NCBI GenBank assembly: GCA_019636235.1
Contig: JAHBXW010000006.1
Span: 1-64,000 of the forward strand
DNA: 64,000 nt
Origin: Planctomyces sp.
GTDB taxonomy: Bacteria > Planctomycetota > Planctomycetia > Planctomycetales > Planctomycetaceae
Direction of reading: 5' to 3'
Notes under the pieces: generated by a model
The model's input: the letters and a program-made list of their open reading frames with translations, nothing else
Told to the model about the DNA's origin: nothing
Database searches by the model: none
Translations under genes and position numbers: made by a program
Part shown: positions 52,721-61,743 of the stretch, one piece after another
Layout of the letters: the number at the start of each line of letters is the position of its first letter
Position numbering within the stretch: position 1 is the stretch's first letter

Positions 52721-53023
52721 GGCTCGCACGGCACGACTCCTTCTGAGTTCCGGCAGATCCCGCCGCCCGCAATGTTGGCTCGCGTCCGGAGCATAACGCA
52801 TCGCGATGACGACGCCGCGTCGCGAGAACGATTCAATCCGGTTCGTCCCGAAAAGCCAACTGCGGCGTTTTCACTTCTCCCCGTCGCTCCGGATCGCCCA
52901 GATTGTGAATTTCACCCGGGGATGCGTTTTTTTGAGTGTTCTGGCGTCATTTCTGCACGCCTCTCTGGTGCGGCGGAATCCAGCGCGTAGACTTGGGTCG
53001 AAGTTCAAGAGCGGAGCGGAGCC
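52721..53023. other. Divergent intergenic region upstream of the tandem copies
   Basis: It holds the presumed promoter of the tandem gene set. The first 100 bases resemble the flanks upstream of copies 1 and 2, so the promoter may have been duplicated along with the gene. GGAG near 53017 precedes the next small ORF. Confidence 0.4.
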
Positions 53024-53245
53024 ATGCTGAACGGGATGCAACTGAAGCGGAAACTTGCACGCAGGCCTCAGCGAGCGCTGCACGGCAGGGCGATCTCCTC
53101 CCCGCAGCCGATCGAAATGCGTCTCCCGGCTGACTTCTGCATGGCGGCGAGGGAACTGCTCGCCGACCTGTACGATCCCGAGTCGGACGCTCCGGACGTC
53201 GAATCGCCGGGACTGCCGTCCGCGCTGCCGCGCTCGAACCCCTGA
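53024..53245 (+). CDS. Small hypothetical protein
   Basis: A 73-residue ORF (MLNGMQLKRKLARRPQRAL, ending PSALPRSNP), basic at the N-terminus and acidic and Pro-rich at the C-terminus (LLADLYDPESDAPDVESPG). GGAGC repeats precede the ATG and give a plausible ribosome-binding site. No signal peptide or family. The middle, MRLPADFCMAARELLADLYD, looks like a real helix. Could be a chance ORF. Confidence 0.4.
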   Translation: MLNGMQLKRKLARRPQRALHGRAISSPQPIEMRLPADFCMAARELLADLYDPESDAPDVESPGLPSALPRSNP

Positions 53246-53551
53246 ATCGCGACCTGACGCCGGGCGACCAGCCTGGTCGGCCCCCGCGCAGTCGAGCGTG
53301 TCCGGTTTGCGGATGCTGTCGTCGACGAATGAAGCTGGCTGGACGCAGGCGCTGGGATGGCCGCGTATTCTTTGAAGCAGCACATTTGCGTGTGGCAGCG
53401 GGCTGCTATGCAGGGCGTTCTCCGATGCTGGGAAGAATTATTCGCGATTGGCGCGGAACGTGAATTCCAGCCTCTCCACTGAAAGCCCCCATGATCGCCG
53501 GGCCGCGAGATGCCACGGGTGCGGGGGATCCACTTCCTGGAGATGAACCTC
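53246..53551. other. Intergenic stretch between small ORFs
   Basis: 306 bases with no supported gene. GACCAGCCTGGTC near 53267 is a small hairpin that could end the preceding short ORF; there is no T-run. Confidence 0.35.
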
Positions 53552-53734
53552 ATGTCGCGGTTTCTTGCTGCGTTGACGCTGATGGCCTGCGGATCGATGG
53601 GCCTCATGGGCTGCACTGACTCGTCCACCGTGGAGACCGAGAAGACGATCAGCACCCCGGGCGGCACGACAACGGTCGAAACGGAGAAGACCATCGAGCA
53701 GTCGGGCGATAATCCGCCTCCGGCGCTGCCCTGA
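53552..53734 (+). CDS. Small lipoprotein with a duplicated VETEKTI motif
   Basis: A 60-residue protein. Residues 1-20 form a lipoprotein signal, MSRFLAALTLMACGSMGLMG then Cys (lipobox LMGC). The mature part is about 40 residues with a repeat, STVETEKTISTPGG and TTVETEKTIEQSGD, and a Pro-rich end. GGAG nine bases before ATG 53552 decides the start; ATG 53543 is in frame but falls within the ribosome-binding site. The function is unknown. Similar tiny lipoproteins are widespread in planctomycetes. Confidence 0.65.
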   Translation: MSRFLAALTLMACGSMGLMGCTDSSTVETEKTISTPGGTTTVETEKTIEQSGDNPPPALP

Positions 53735-54146
53735 TCCGGCCCGCCCCTGAGCGGGCGGACTGGCCTTTGCAAACGATCGCATCCGGGGCGTCAGACGTTC
53801 AGATGTCTGGCGCCTCGGCTGCATTCCTGGGGGAGTGTCGCGACCCGGAGTTCCGGCGCGCCGCACTCTGCCACAGTCCGGCCCTCGCATCCTGCACGAT
53901 TGCCCCGTGGCCGGATTGGGGCCTCGTTTGAAGGCGGAATTCGCGCGCGCTTTTCCCCGGCGTCGTCGATCGTGTGCTTGGGTTCGGCTGCTGGTACTGT
54001 CGAGGCGAGTTGGCCCGCACGCCTCCGGGCCGCAGCCGAACCCACTTTTCTGATCTGCCGCTCGCCGACGGCCAAAGCGCATCGGGCTCCTGCTGAATTT
54101 TCCGGCCCCTGGCGACGTCAGCGGCTCCGATCCGCGGCTCTCCTCG
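53735..54146. other. Convergent intergenic region
   Basis: 412 bases between the small lipoprotein and the minus-strand epimerase gene. GCCCGC, six bases, GCGGGC (53739-53756) is a short hairpin just past the lipoprotein stop and could be its terminator (CTTTGC follows). The rest has no gene features. Confidence 0.4.
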
Positions 54147-54989
54147 TCACCGGCCCATGTTGGCCTTCATGAAGGCCAGCCCCTTCGTCGCCAGGTGCTC
54201 CTCGTTCGGGAACATGCGGCGCCAGATCTTCGTGGCGGCCGCCAGCGCCGGCAGCGCCAGACCGAAGGCTTCAATCATCAGCCAGCCGTCGTACTTCGTG
54301 TCCTTGAGCGCCTGGAACGTGATGTCCCACTTGATGTCTCCCTCGCCGGGGGTCGAGCGATCGTTCTCCGAGATGTGAACGTGCACGCACTGATCGGCGC
54401 AGGCCTGGATGGCCTTCGCGGGATCCTTCTCTTCGATGTTCGCGTGGAACGTGTCGTACATCATTTTCAGGTGCGGATGATTCACCTCCCGGCAGAACCG
54501 GGCCGTGTCCTCGGCGCAGTTCAGGAAGTAACACTCGAAGCGGTTCAGGTACTCGACAACCAGCGTCACGTTGTTTCGCTGCGCATGGTCGGCGGCCTTC
54601 GCGAGCGTCTCCTGCCCCCACTTCCATTCGTCGTCGGTCCGGCCCTGACCGGTGAACTCGCCGATCGCCGAATGGATCGGTCCGCAGAGGTGCGTTGCCC
54701 CCGCCGCCGCGCACATGTCGATCGCCTTCTTCAACCGCGCCAGCCCCGCCTCGCGGATCTTCGCGTCCGGCGAGATCGGATTCTCCTCCCCCGTGCAGAT
54801 CGTCACCGCCGTCGACGCCAGTCCCAGCTCCTTCAGCTTCCGCCCCGCCTGCTCGAAGTTCGAACGCGTGAAATCGAAGATCGGCAGCTCCACGCCGTCG
54901 TAGCCCCAGCCCTTGATCTGTTCCAGCAACGGGAACAGCGAGTCGTTGACGTCCGTGGTCCACAGCAGCAGGTTCAGACCGTATTTCAT
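54147..54989 (-). CDS. D-tagatose/D-psicose 3-epimerase-like TIM-barrel protein
   Basis: A 280-residue sugar epimerase-like protein. Metal-site residues of the DTE family are recognisable: Glu in TLVVEYLNRFECYF, Asp in MMYDTFHANIEE, His in HVHISENDRSTPG, and Glu in WLMIEAFG. N-terminus MKYGLNLLLWT and the WGYDGVELPIFDF block are also typical. It interconverts ketohexoses at C3 in family members, but planctomycete relatives may have other substrates. GGAAAG precedes ATG 54989. It stands alone, without a recognisable sugar operon around it. Confidence 0.88.
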   Translation of the reverse strand: MKYGLNLLLWTTDVNDSLFPLLEQIKGWGYDGVELPIFDFTRSNFEQAGRKLKELGLASTAVTICTGEENPISPDAKIREAGLARLKKAIDMCAAAGATHLCGPIHSAIGEFTGQGRTDDEWKWGQETLAKAADHAQRNNVTLVVEYLNRFECYFLNCAEDTARFCREVNHPHLKMMYDTFHANIEEKDPAKAIQACADQCVHVHISENDRSTPGEGDIKWDITFQALKDTKYDGWLMIEAFGLALPALAAATKIWRRMFPNEEHLATKGLAFMKANMGR

Positions 54990-55075
54990 GAGTCGCTTTC
55001 CGCAGTGTCGGGGCCGGCAAAACCAGGGTCTCTTCGCAGCAATAGTCCCCTACTGTAACCGACTCGGCGCAGCGG

Positions 55076-55765
55076 TCATCCGTCCCGGGCCGGAGTTTCA
55101 GCCGGCGGCGCGAACCGCTCCCGCGGAAGCAGGTCCTCGAATCGCGCGGCGACCAACCGACGCCCCTCTGTGAGCGCGCCCCGGCCCGACTCCGGAAGCG
55201 GTGTCAGACGCACCCGCAGCAGCACCTGGTTCAGACGCATCCACAACCCTCCCGGCTGCACGTAGTCCGCCAGGAAACGCTCGCGCAGGAACAGCGGGAT
55301 GAACTCTTGCAGCCGGTCAGTGCGGCCCCGCGCCGCGCACTGGTTCACCGCCCGCTCGATCCGTTCCGGATCGATGCCCTCCAGCGCGCGATAATACGCG
55401 TCCAGCGTCTCCGGAAACCGGCGGATCAGCTCCGCATCCAGCAGCATCTCGGTGACGATGTGCCCCAGGAAGCTGCAGGGCGTCGGATGGTCGGCGCCGA
55501 TCGACGTGCGGAACGCCGCCGCGAGTTCGCCCGTGACCTCCGCGAACCCGCGCGAGCCGTGGAACCAGTCGTCGTCCGACAGGTGCTGGAGCACGCCGCG
55601 GGCGAACTCGCCAACGCAGGGGTCGTCGTCCTCGACATGCGGCGCGGCGCTGCGAGTGCGGAGCCGGACGCCGCGATCGATCGCGGACAGCCAGTCGGGA
55701 GCGCATGTGCCTGCAAGGAAGTAGGGCCGATCGATGTGCAGCAGCCCGTGGGCGAAGTAGTTCAT
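55076..55765 (-). CDS. Acyl carrier protein phosphodiesterase-like protein
   Basis: A 229-residue protein starting MNYFAHGLLHIDRPYFLAGT. This start, the acidic PDWLSAIDRGVRLRT, and FLGHIVTEMLLDAEL resemble AcpH/ACPD-type proteins and related small HD-like hydrolases, which often open with MN(F/Y)xAH. Conserved His/Asp residues (HLSDDDWFHGSRGF) are compatible with metal binding, but no full signature is present. A longer frame to 55825 is dismissed because the family start is MNYF. Function uncertain. It is divergent from the GH57 gene by 236 bases. Confidence 0.55.
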   Translation of the reverse strand: MNYFAHGLLHIDRPYFLAGTCAPDWLSAIDRGVRLRTRSAAPHVEDDDPCVGEFARGVLQHLSDDDWFHGSRGFAEVTGELAAAFRTSIGADHPTPCSFLGHIVTEMLLDAELIRRFPETLDAYYRALEGIDPERIERAVNQCAARGRTDRLQEFIPLFLRERFLADYVQPGGLWMRLNQVLLRVRLTPLPESGRGALTEGRRLVAARFEDLLPRERFAPPAETPARDG

Positions 55766-56001
55766 TGGGACGGGGCCGGCCGATGGAGAGCGCTCTCCGC
55801 CGCCGATGCGCGCGATTCTGGGCAAACTGGACCGGGACGCCCGCCGGCATCCGCTCCGGGATTGTACGCACCGCAGCCGCGCGATCTTCAGACGGCGCGC
55901 GGAACCTGCTATTTAACGGGGACCCTCAGGATGCGGCAGCCTGTCCACGGCCCGAAGCGGTCGTCCCGGAGGACGCCTTCGCCGCCCGACAGGAGCGTTG
56001 T

Positions 56002-58188
56002 GTGCATTCGCCCGTTCGTCTCGTCCTCGCCCTCCACAACCATCAGCCGGTCGGCAATTTCGACGGCGTGTTCGAGGCGGCCTACCAGGACAGTTACCGG
56101 CCGTTCCTGGATGTCCTGCAGGAATACCCCCAGCTGCCGATTTCGCTGCACACGTCGGGCAGCCTGCTCGAGTGGCTGGTCGGCCACCACCCGGAATACG
56201 TGGAACGGCTCCGCGAGTTCGTCTCCCGCGGGCAGGTCGAGATTCTCGGCGGCCCGTTCTACGAACCGATCCTGGCCTGCATTCCCCGCCGCGACCGCAT
56301 CGGACAGATCCGCAGCTACTCGCGGTTCCTGGAGCAGACGTTCGGCCAGCCCGTGCGCGGCATGTGGGTTCCGGAACGGGTCTGGGAGCAGACGTTCGCG
56401 GGAGACATCACCGATGCGGGCATCGAATACACGCTGGTCGACGACTTTCACTTCCGCGGCGCCGGGCTGGGGCCGGACCGGCTGAACGGCTTCTACTTCA
56501 CCGAGGACGAGGGCCGGCTGCTGAAGATCTTCCCTGGCAGCGAGACGCTGCGCTACACGATTCCGTTCCATGATCCGTGGCAGACGATCGAGCATCTTCG
56601 GGACGTGGGGGAGCGGACGCCGAACGCGGTGGTCGTCTTCGGCGACGACGGAGAGAAGTTCGGGACCTGGCCCGGAACGAAAGACCACGTCTACCGCGAC
56701 CGCTGGCTGCACCGCTTCTTCGACGCGCTGCTGCAGAACCAGAGCTGGCTGAAGCTGACGACGCTGGCCGAAGCGGTCGATCATGTCGCTCCGCTGGGAC
56801 GGGTCTACCTGCCGGACTCCAGCTACCGCGAGATGACCGAGTGGTGCCTGCCGGCCGAAGGGCAATTGGCCTATGAGGGGCTGACGGCGCATTACGGTCA
56901 GCACGCCGAGTGGCCGAAGCTCAAGCAGTTTCTCCGAGCGGGGTTCTGGCGGAACTTCCTGGTGAAGTACCCGGAAAGCAACGAGATGTACTGCCGAATG
57001 CGGGAGATCAGCGACCGGCTGCAGGCGGTTTCGGCGTCGCCGGCGGCCGCCGAACAACCCGGGCTGTTGCAGGCCGCGCGGACCGAATTGTATCGCGGCC
57101 AGTGCAACTGCCCCTACTGGCATGGCGCGTTCGGAGGGCTGTACCTGCCGCACCTGCGGAGCGCCATCTATTCGCACCTGATTGCGGCGGACACGGCCGT
57201 CTCGCAGCTCGAGGGGCACGCTGGACGCTGGGTCAGCGTCGAAGCGGCGGACTTCAACCTCGACGCCCGCAAAGAGGTGCGGATGGCCAGCGACCGGCTG
57301 GTGGCCTACCTGGCGCCGGCGCGGGGCGGGCATCTTTATGAACTCGACGTCCGCGCGGCTCGCGTCAACCTGGGCGCGTCCCTCAATCGCCGTCCCGAAG
57401 CCTATCACCGCAAGGTGCTGGCCGGCGCGAATGGCCAGGACAATGGCCACGCGGTCAGCATTCACGATCTGGTGACATTCAAGCAGCCCGATCTCGACAA
57501 GCGGCTGTCGTACGACGCCTGGCCCCGCAAATCGCTGGTCGATCACTTCCTGCCCCCCGGGCTGCCGTTCGATGAATTTCAGCGCAGCCAGGGGGAGATC
57601 GGCGACTTTGTGGCGGGGGTTTACGACGCCCGGCTGCGCCGCGGCGAGCGACGCGTGGACGTCGAGATGAGCCGCAGCGGTCACGCCGGCGAACACCGCG
57701 TGGACATCACGAAGACCGTCTGTCTCGACGGCAACGCCGGCAGCCGGTTGGAGATCCGTTACGACCTCGGCGGCCTGCCCCCGGGCGCTCCCTTCCATTT
57801 CGCCGTCGAGTTCAACTTCGCCTCAATGGCCGCGGGCGCCGACGACCGCTACTTCTATGACGCCGCCGGCCGGCAGCTCGGGCGACTCGACAGCGTGCAT
57901 CAGCTCGAATCCGCCGAGCGCATCGGCCTCGTCGACGAATGGCTGGGCCTCGACGTCTCGCTGGACGTCTCGCAGGCGGCCGGGTTCTGGACGTTTCCGA
58001 TCCAGACGGTCAGCACGTCCGAGGGGGGCTTTGAACTGGTGCACCAGAGCTGCGTCGTCGTGCCGCACTGGGAGTTCACGGCCGATGAGTCGGGCACATG
58101 GAGCGTGCGGATCGACCTGGCGCTGGACACGTCCGCGGCGCAGGCGCGTCAGCTGGCGGCTTCCGCGGGCAGCGGCGCTGCGCTGTGA
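56002..58188 (+). CDS. Glycoside hydrolase family 57 4-alpha-glucanotransferase/amylase
   Basis: 728 residues from GTG 56002, with AGGAG six bases upstream. Catalytic GH57 domain about 1-300: ALHNHQPVGNFDGVFE (His motif), VEILGGPFYEPIL, GMWVPERVWEQ (Glu 125, expected nucleophile) and VVFGDDGEKFGTWP (Asp 215/216, expected acid/base). These match Thermococcus litoralis glucanotransferase Glu 123 and Asp 214. C-terminal beta-sandwich domains (DUF1925/DUF1926 type) cover about 320-720. It remodels alpha-1,4-glucans such as glycogen and fits with the glgC gene at the right edge. No signal peptide, so cytoplasmic. Confidence 0.92.
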   Translation: MHSPVRLVLALHNHQPVGNFDGVFEAAYQDSYRPFLDVLQEYPQLPISLHTSGSLLEWLVGHHPEYVERLREFVSRGQVEILGGPFYEPILACIPRRDRIGQIRSYSRFLEQTFGQPVRGMWVPERVWEQTFAGDITDAGIEYTLVDDFHFRGAGLGPDRLNGFYFTEDEGRLLKIFPGSETLRYTIPFHDPWQTIEHLRDVGERTPNAVVVFGDDGEKFGTWPGTKDHVYRDRWLHRFFDALLQNQSWLKLTTLAEAVDHVAPLGRVYLPDSSYREMTEWCLPAEGQLAYEGLTAHYGQHAEWPKLKQFLRAGFWRNFLVKYPESNEMYCRMREISDRLQAVSASPAAAEQPGLLQAARTELYRGQCNCPYWHGAFGGLYLPHLRSAIYSHLIAADTAVSQLEGHAGRWVSVEAADFNLDARKEVRMASDRLVAYLAPARGGHLYELDVRAARVNLGASLNRRPEAYHRKVLAGANGQDNGHAVSIHDLVTFKQPDLDKRLSYDAWPRKSLVDHFLPPGLPFDEFQRSQGEIGDFVAGVYDARLRRGERRVDVEMSRSGHAGEHRVDITKTVCLDGNAGSRLEIRYDLGGLPPGAPFHFAVEFNFASMAAGADDRYFYDAAGRQLGRLDSVHQLESAERIGLVDEWLGLDVSLDVSQAAGFWTFPIQTVSTSEGGFELVHQSCVVVPHWEFTADESGTWSVRIDLALDTSAAQARQLAASAGSGAAL

Positions 58189-58224
58189 GGCGCGGCGGAG
58201 AGCGTCCCGAGCGCGTGGCGCACA

Positions 58225-58809
58225 TCAGGCGATGGGCTGCCCGGCCTCGACCGGCGACGGCGCCGGATGTGCGTGCGGGTGCTGGTCGATGATGCTGCGC
58301 AACTGGTTGATCTGTTCCAGGACGGCGGCATCCTGTTCGGCCTGGGAGCCCCCTTCCGCCCGGTCGTGCGCGATCTTCGCCGCGTAGAAGGTCAGGAACT
58401 GATTGAACGAGTCCTGGAAGTCCGTCAGCAGGTCGCCGCGCCGCAGCCGCACCGACGGCACGTGTTCGCCGGCGATGAGCTGGCGCAGCGAATGCTGCAG
58501 GCGGACGAGCGGTCCGGCGATGCGATGGGTCTGCCGGGTCAGGTCGTAGATGAAGATCGGGGCCAGCAGCAGCGCGCAGAATACCAGCATCCCGAAGTCC
58601 CGGGCGAACTGCGTGTAGATCTCCCCGATCGAGCGGTATTCGACTTCGCCCGTCATCCGCGCGGCCTGATAGCCGACGTACCGCACGATGAACATGAGGT
58701 GCCACAGCACCAGGTGGTACAGCACCCAGTAGAAGGCGATCCGTCCGATGATCTGCCCCTGAATCCGGGAATTGACCCAGTACCGCGATCGCTGATGGTT
58801 GCCAGCCAT
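58225..58809 (-). CDS. Two-helix membrane protein with HAMP-like domain and no output domain
   Basis: A 194-residue protein. First membrane segment about residues 22-42 (IAFYWVLYHLVLWHLMFIVR), a periplasmic loop of about 25 residues, second segment about 73-92 (FGMLVFCALLLAPIFIYDL). A HAMP-like region follows: RQTHRIAGPLVRLQHSLRQLIAGEHVPSVRLRRGD, with the conserved Pro and Arg-Gly-Asp turn. A coiled region and a His/Pro-rich tail end the chain. Such proteins normally carry a kinase or chemoreceptor domain that is missing here. ATG 58809 begins MAGNHQRSRYW. Function unknown, perhaps a stand-alone signal transducer. Confidence 0.75.
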   Translation of the reverse strand: MAGNHQRSRYWVNSRIQGQIIGRIAFYWVLYHLVLWHLMFIVRYVGYQAARMTGEVEYRSIGEIYTQFARDFGMLVFCALLLAPIFIYDLTRQTHRIAGPLVRLQHSLRQLIAGEHVPSVRLRRGDLLTDFQDSFNQFLTFYAAKIAHDRAEGGSQAEQDAAVLEQINQLRSIIDQHPHAHPAPSPVEAGQPIA

Positions 58810-59039
58810 GGTCGTGTCTTTCGAACGGTCGCATTCACTGAGGGAGACGGGAGGCGGAGGCGATCCGGAACCCCGTTCGGCCACGGGGCGGGCGAAATGC
58901 ATCGGCCTGGGGGCGCACGGCGGCGCGCCTCAGCAAGCCTAGAACCGGCCCCGAGCGGGTGCGTGGAATTCGCAACCTCACGGCGGCCCTGTCCGGGGGT
59001 TGCGGGGATTCTTCCGGATGTTCCGGTCGGACCCGTGCG

Positions 59040-60224
<1,185 letters not shown>

Positions 60225-60369
60225 GGCCGCCTTTCCGCCACGTTTCAGAATCTGAGATGTCGTGGTGCGAGTTTCGTCCTAAAACTACGGCACTACGCGA
60301 GTTGTGCTAACCGTCCGTAGGCAAGGCGTTCTGCTGCTCCTTCCGAAAACCATGTCGCGGGACCACAGC

Positions 60370-60398
60370 GTTGTATAGGGGGCATTTCGGAGTGTCAA
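60370..60398 (-). promoter_or_regulatory. Candidate pheA promoter
   Basis: Minus-strand TTGACA (60393-60398, perfect) followed after 17 bp by TACAAC (60370-60375), or after 15 bp by TATACA (60372-60377). The pheA ATG is about 145 bases downstream. Confidence 0.5.
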
Positions 60399-60864
60399 CC
60401 GGCTGCGAAACTTGCGTCGACGGGCCGTTGAGAGCCCGGGCGGCACGGCTCCGACGGCCGATGACTTCTCACAACGTATTGTGAAATAGAACCTTGCATC
60501 GACGCTTCGCATGCGAATTGCGGCCACCCAGCCGGTCCGTCTGACTTCAGAAAGCATGTCTGAATGCGACGGGCCGGTGCGGGCGTCGCCGCACAATCGC
60601 TGCGATCCGCACGCGTCCGATCATCGGAACATCTCTCGCCGTCGACGTGAGTCTCCTAAAGGACGCAGTTCCCTGGACAGGTCGATGGCCGGCTTCTTGC
60701 CAATCGGTCGATAACACTTCCGTGGGTTCATGGATGCGCCGGGGTTCGTCGCGACGCGGAACGATTCCGCACTGGTCGTGGCGCCAATTACGACTCCGCA
60801 CAGGTCGCACAGCACGTTGGCTGGCCCTTCAGCAGACGGTGCGGCCGGACTTGACCCGAGAGCT
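60399..60864. other. Divergent intergenic region of pheA and the sigma factor
   Basis: 466 bases upstream of both genes. It contains the palindrome at 60469-60484 and, on the plus strand, ATG-started frames without homology that extend the sigma gene. No sigma-factor promoter pair was confidently seen. Confidence 0.4.
60469..60484. promoter_or_regulatory. Palindromic operator-like site
   Basis: TCACAA, CGTA, TTGTGA forms a 6-4-6 inverted repeat in an otherwise GC-rich stretch, about 70 bp upstream of the pheA -35. It has the size and symmetry of a dimeric regulator site; the regulator is unknown. Confidence 0.3.
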
Positions 60865-61710
60865 ATGCAAAAGACGACGACTCCGCGGCGCCGCCCGTCG
60901 CAGACTGTTCAGAGCCCCCTGGAAACCTACCTGCGGGAAATCAATGAAACCGCTCTTCTGACCGCTCAGGACGAAAAGGACCTGTCCTACCGCATCTCGG
61001 CGGGAGACCAGTCCGCCCGCGACCGCATGGTCCGCGCCAACCTGCGGCTGGTGGTGAACATCGCCCGCGGCTACGCCGGCAAAGGACTGCCCCTGCAGGA
61101 CCTCATCGAAGAGGGCAACCTGGGATTGCTCCGCGCCGTCGAAGGCTTCGACCCGGAGATGAACACCCGGTTCAGCACGTACGCCAGCTACTGGATCAAG
61201 CAGTCGATCAAGCGCGCCCTGATCAACTGCGGCAAGACAATCCGCATTCCCGCGTACATGGTCGAGCTGCTCTCGAAGTGGCGGAAAGCGAACGCCCGGC
61301 TGCAGGACGTGCTGGGCCGCACGCCCACCGCCGAAGAGGTCGCCCGCGAGCTCGAGCTGCCCGCCAAGAAGCTGCGAATCGTCAAGAAGGCGATCCAGCT
61401 TTACAACTCGAGCCCGCAATCGACGTCGGACGACTCCTCGTGGTCGATGGGCGAACTCGTCCCCGACGAACGCTGCAAGGGGCCTGAGGACGAGCTGCTC
61501 GAGCACGACAACCTCAAGCACGTCCGGCGGATGCTGGAGGAGATGGAGCCCCGCGAGGCGACCATTCTGCGGATGCGGTTCGGCCTGGACGACGGCGAAC
61601 CGAAGACGCTGAAGGAAATCGGCGAGTCGCTGGGCCTGACGCGGGAACGCGTTCGCCAGATCGAGAGCGAAGCGCTAGCGCGCCTCAACAAGGGCCTGAC
61701 GGGCGAGTGA
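60865..61710 (+). CDS. RpoD/SigA-type RNA polymerase sigma factor
   Basis: A 281-residue sigma-70-family protein without region 1.1. Region 1.2: SPLETYLREINETALLTAQDEKDL. Region 2, about 45-130: RMVRANLRLVVNIARGYAGKGLPLQDLIEEGNLGLLRAVEGFDP, and the promoter-melting STYASYWIKQSIKRAL. Region 3, about 135-200. Region 4, about 215-275: REATILRMRFGLDDGEPKTLKEIGESLGLTRERVRQIESEAL. The short N-terminus suggests a group 2 or compact primary factor. ATG 60865 starts MQKTTTPRRRP, immediately before region 1.2; upstream in-frame codons to 60730 lack homology. Confidence 0.93.
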   Translation: MQKTTTPRRRPSQTVQSPLETYLREINETALLTAQDEKDLSYRISAGDQSARDRMVRANLRLVVNIARGYAGKGLPLQDLIEEGNLGLLRAVEGFDPEMNTRFSTYASYWIKQSIKRALINCGKTIRIPAYMVELLSKWRKANARLQDVLGRTPTAEEVARELELPAKKLRIVKKAIQLYNSSPQSTSDDSSWSMGELVPDERCKGPEDELLEHDNLKHVRRMLEEMEPREATILRMRFGLDDGEPKTLKEIGESLGLTRERVRQIESEALARLNKGLTGE

Positions 61711-61743
61711 CGGGGCCGCGGGCCGCCGCGCGGGGGACGCCGT

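Larger units (their letters stand above)
48506..52836 (-). repeat. Three-fold tandem gene duplication
   Basis: Three units of about 1.3-1.45 kb, each with one gene plus upstream flank. DNA identity is evident near the 3' ends: CGCCAGCCAGAACCCCGCCA occurs around 50067 and 51469, and related sequence near 48617. The upstream flanks share short blocks (for example GAGTTCC and CAGATCCCGC near 51328 and 52748). The 5' coding ends share the N-terminal membrane segment. Confidence 0.8.

Noticed and set aside
48506-52836. Tandem copies as a CRISPR array or transposon
   Set aside because: The units are full-length protein genes of about 1.4 kb; no short regular spacers, transposase or terminal inverted repeats were seen.
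60225-60365. Possible Phe attenuator before pheA
   Set aside because: A 22-codon ORF (MVFGRSSRTPCLRT...) exists but contains only one Phe, and no terminator hairpin with a T-run precedes pheA.
60430-60864. Upstream extension of the sigma factor gene from ATG 60730
   Set aside because: The added 45 residues show no resemblance to sigma region 1.1 and are replaced by a clean start immediately before region 1.2.
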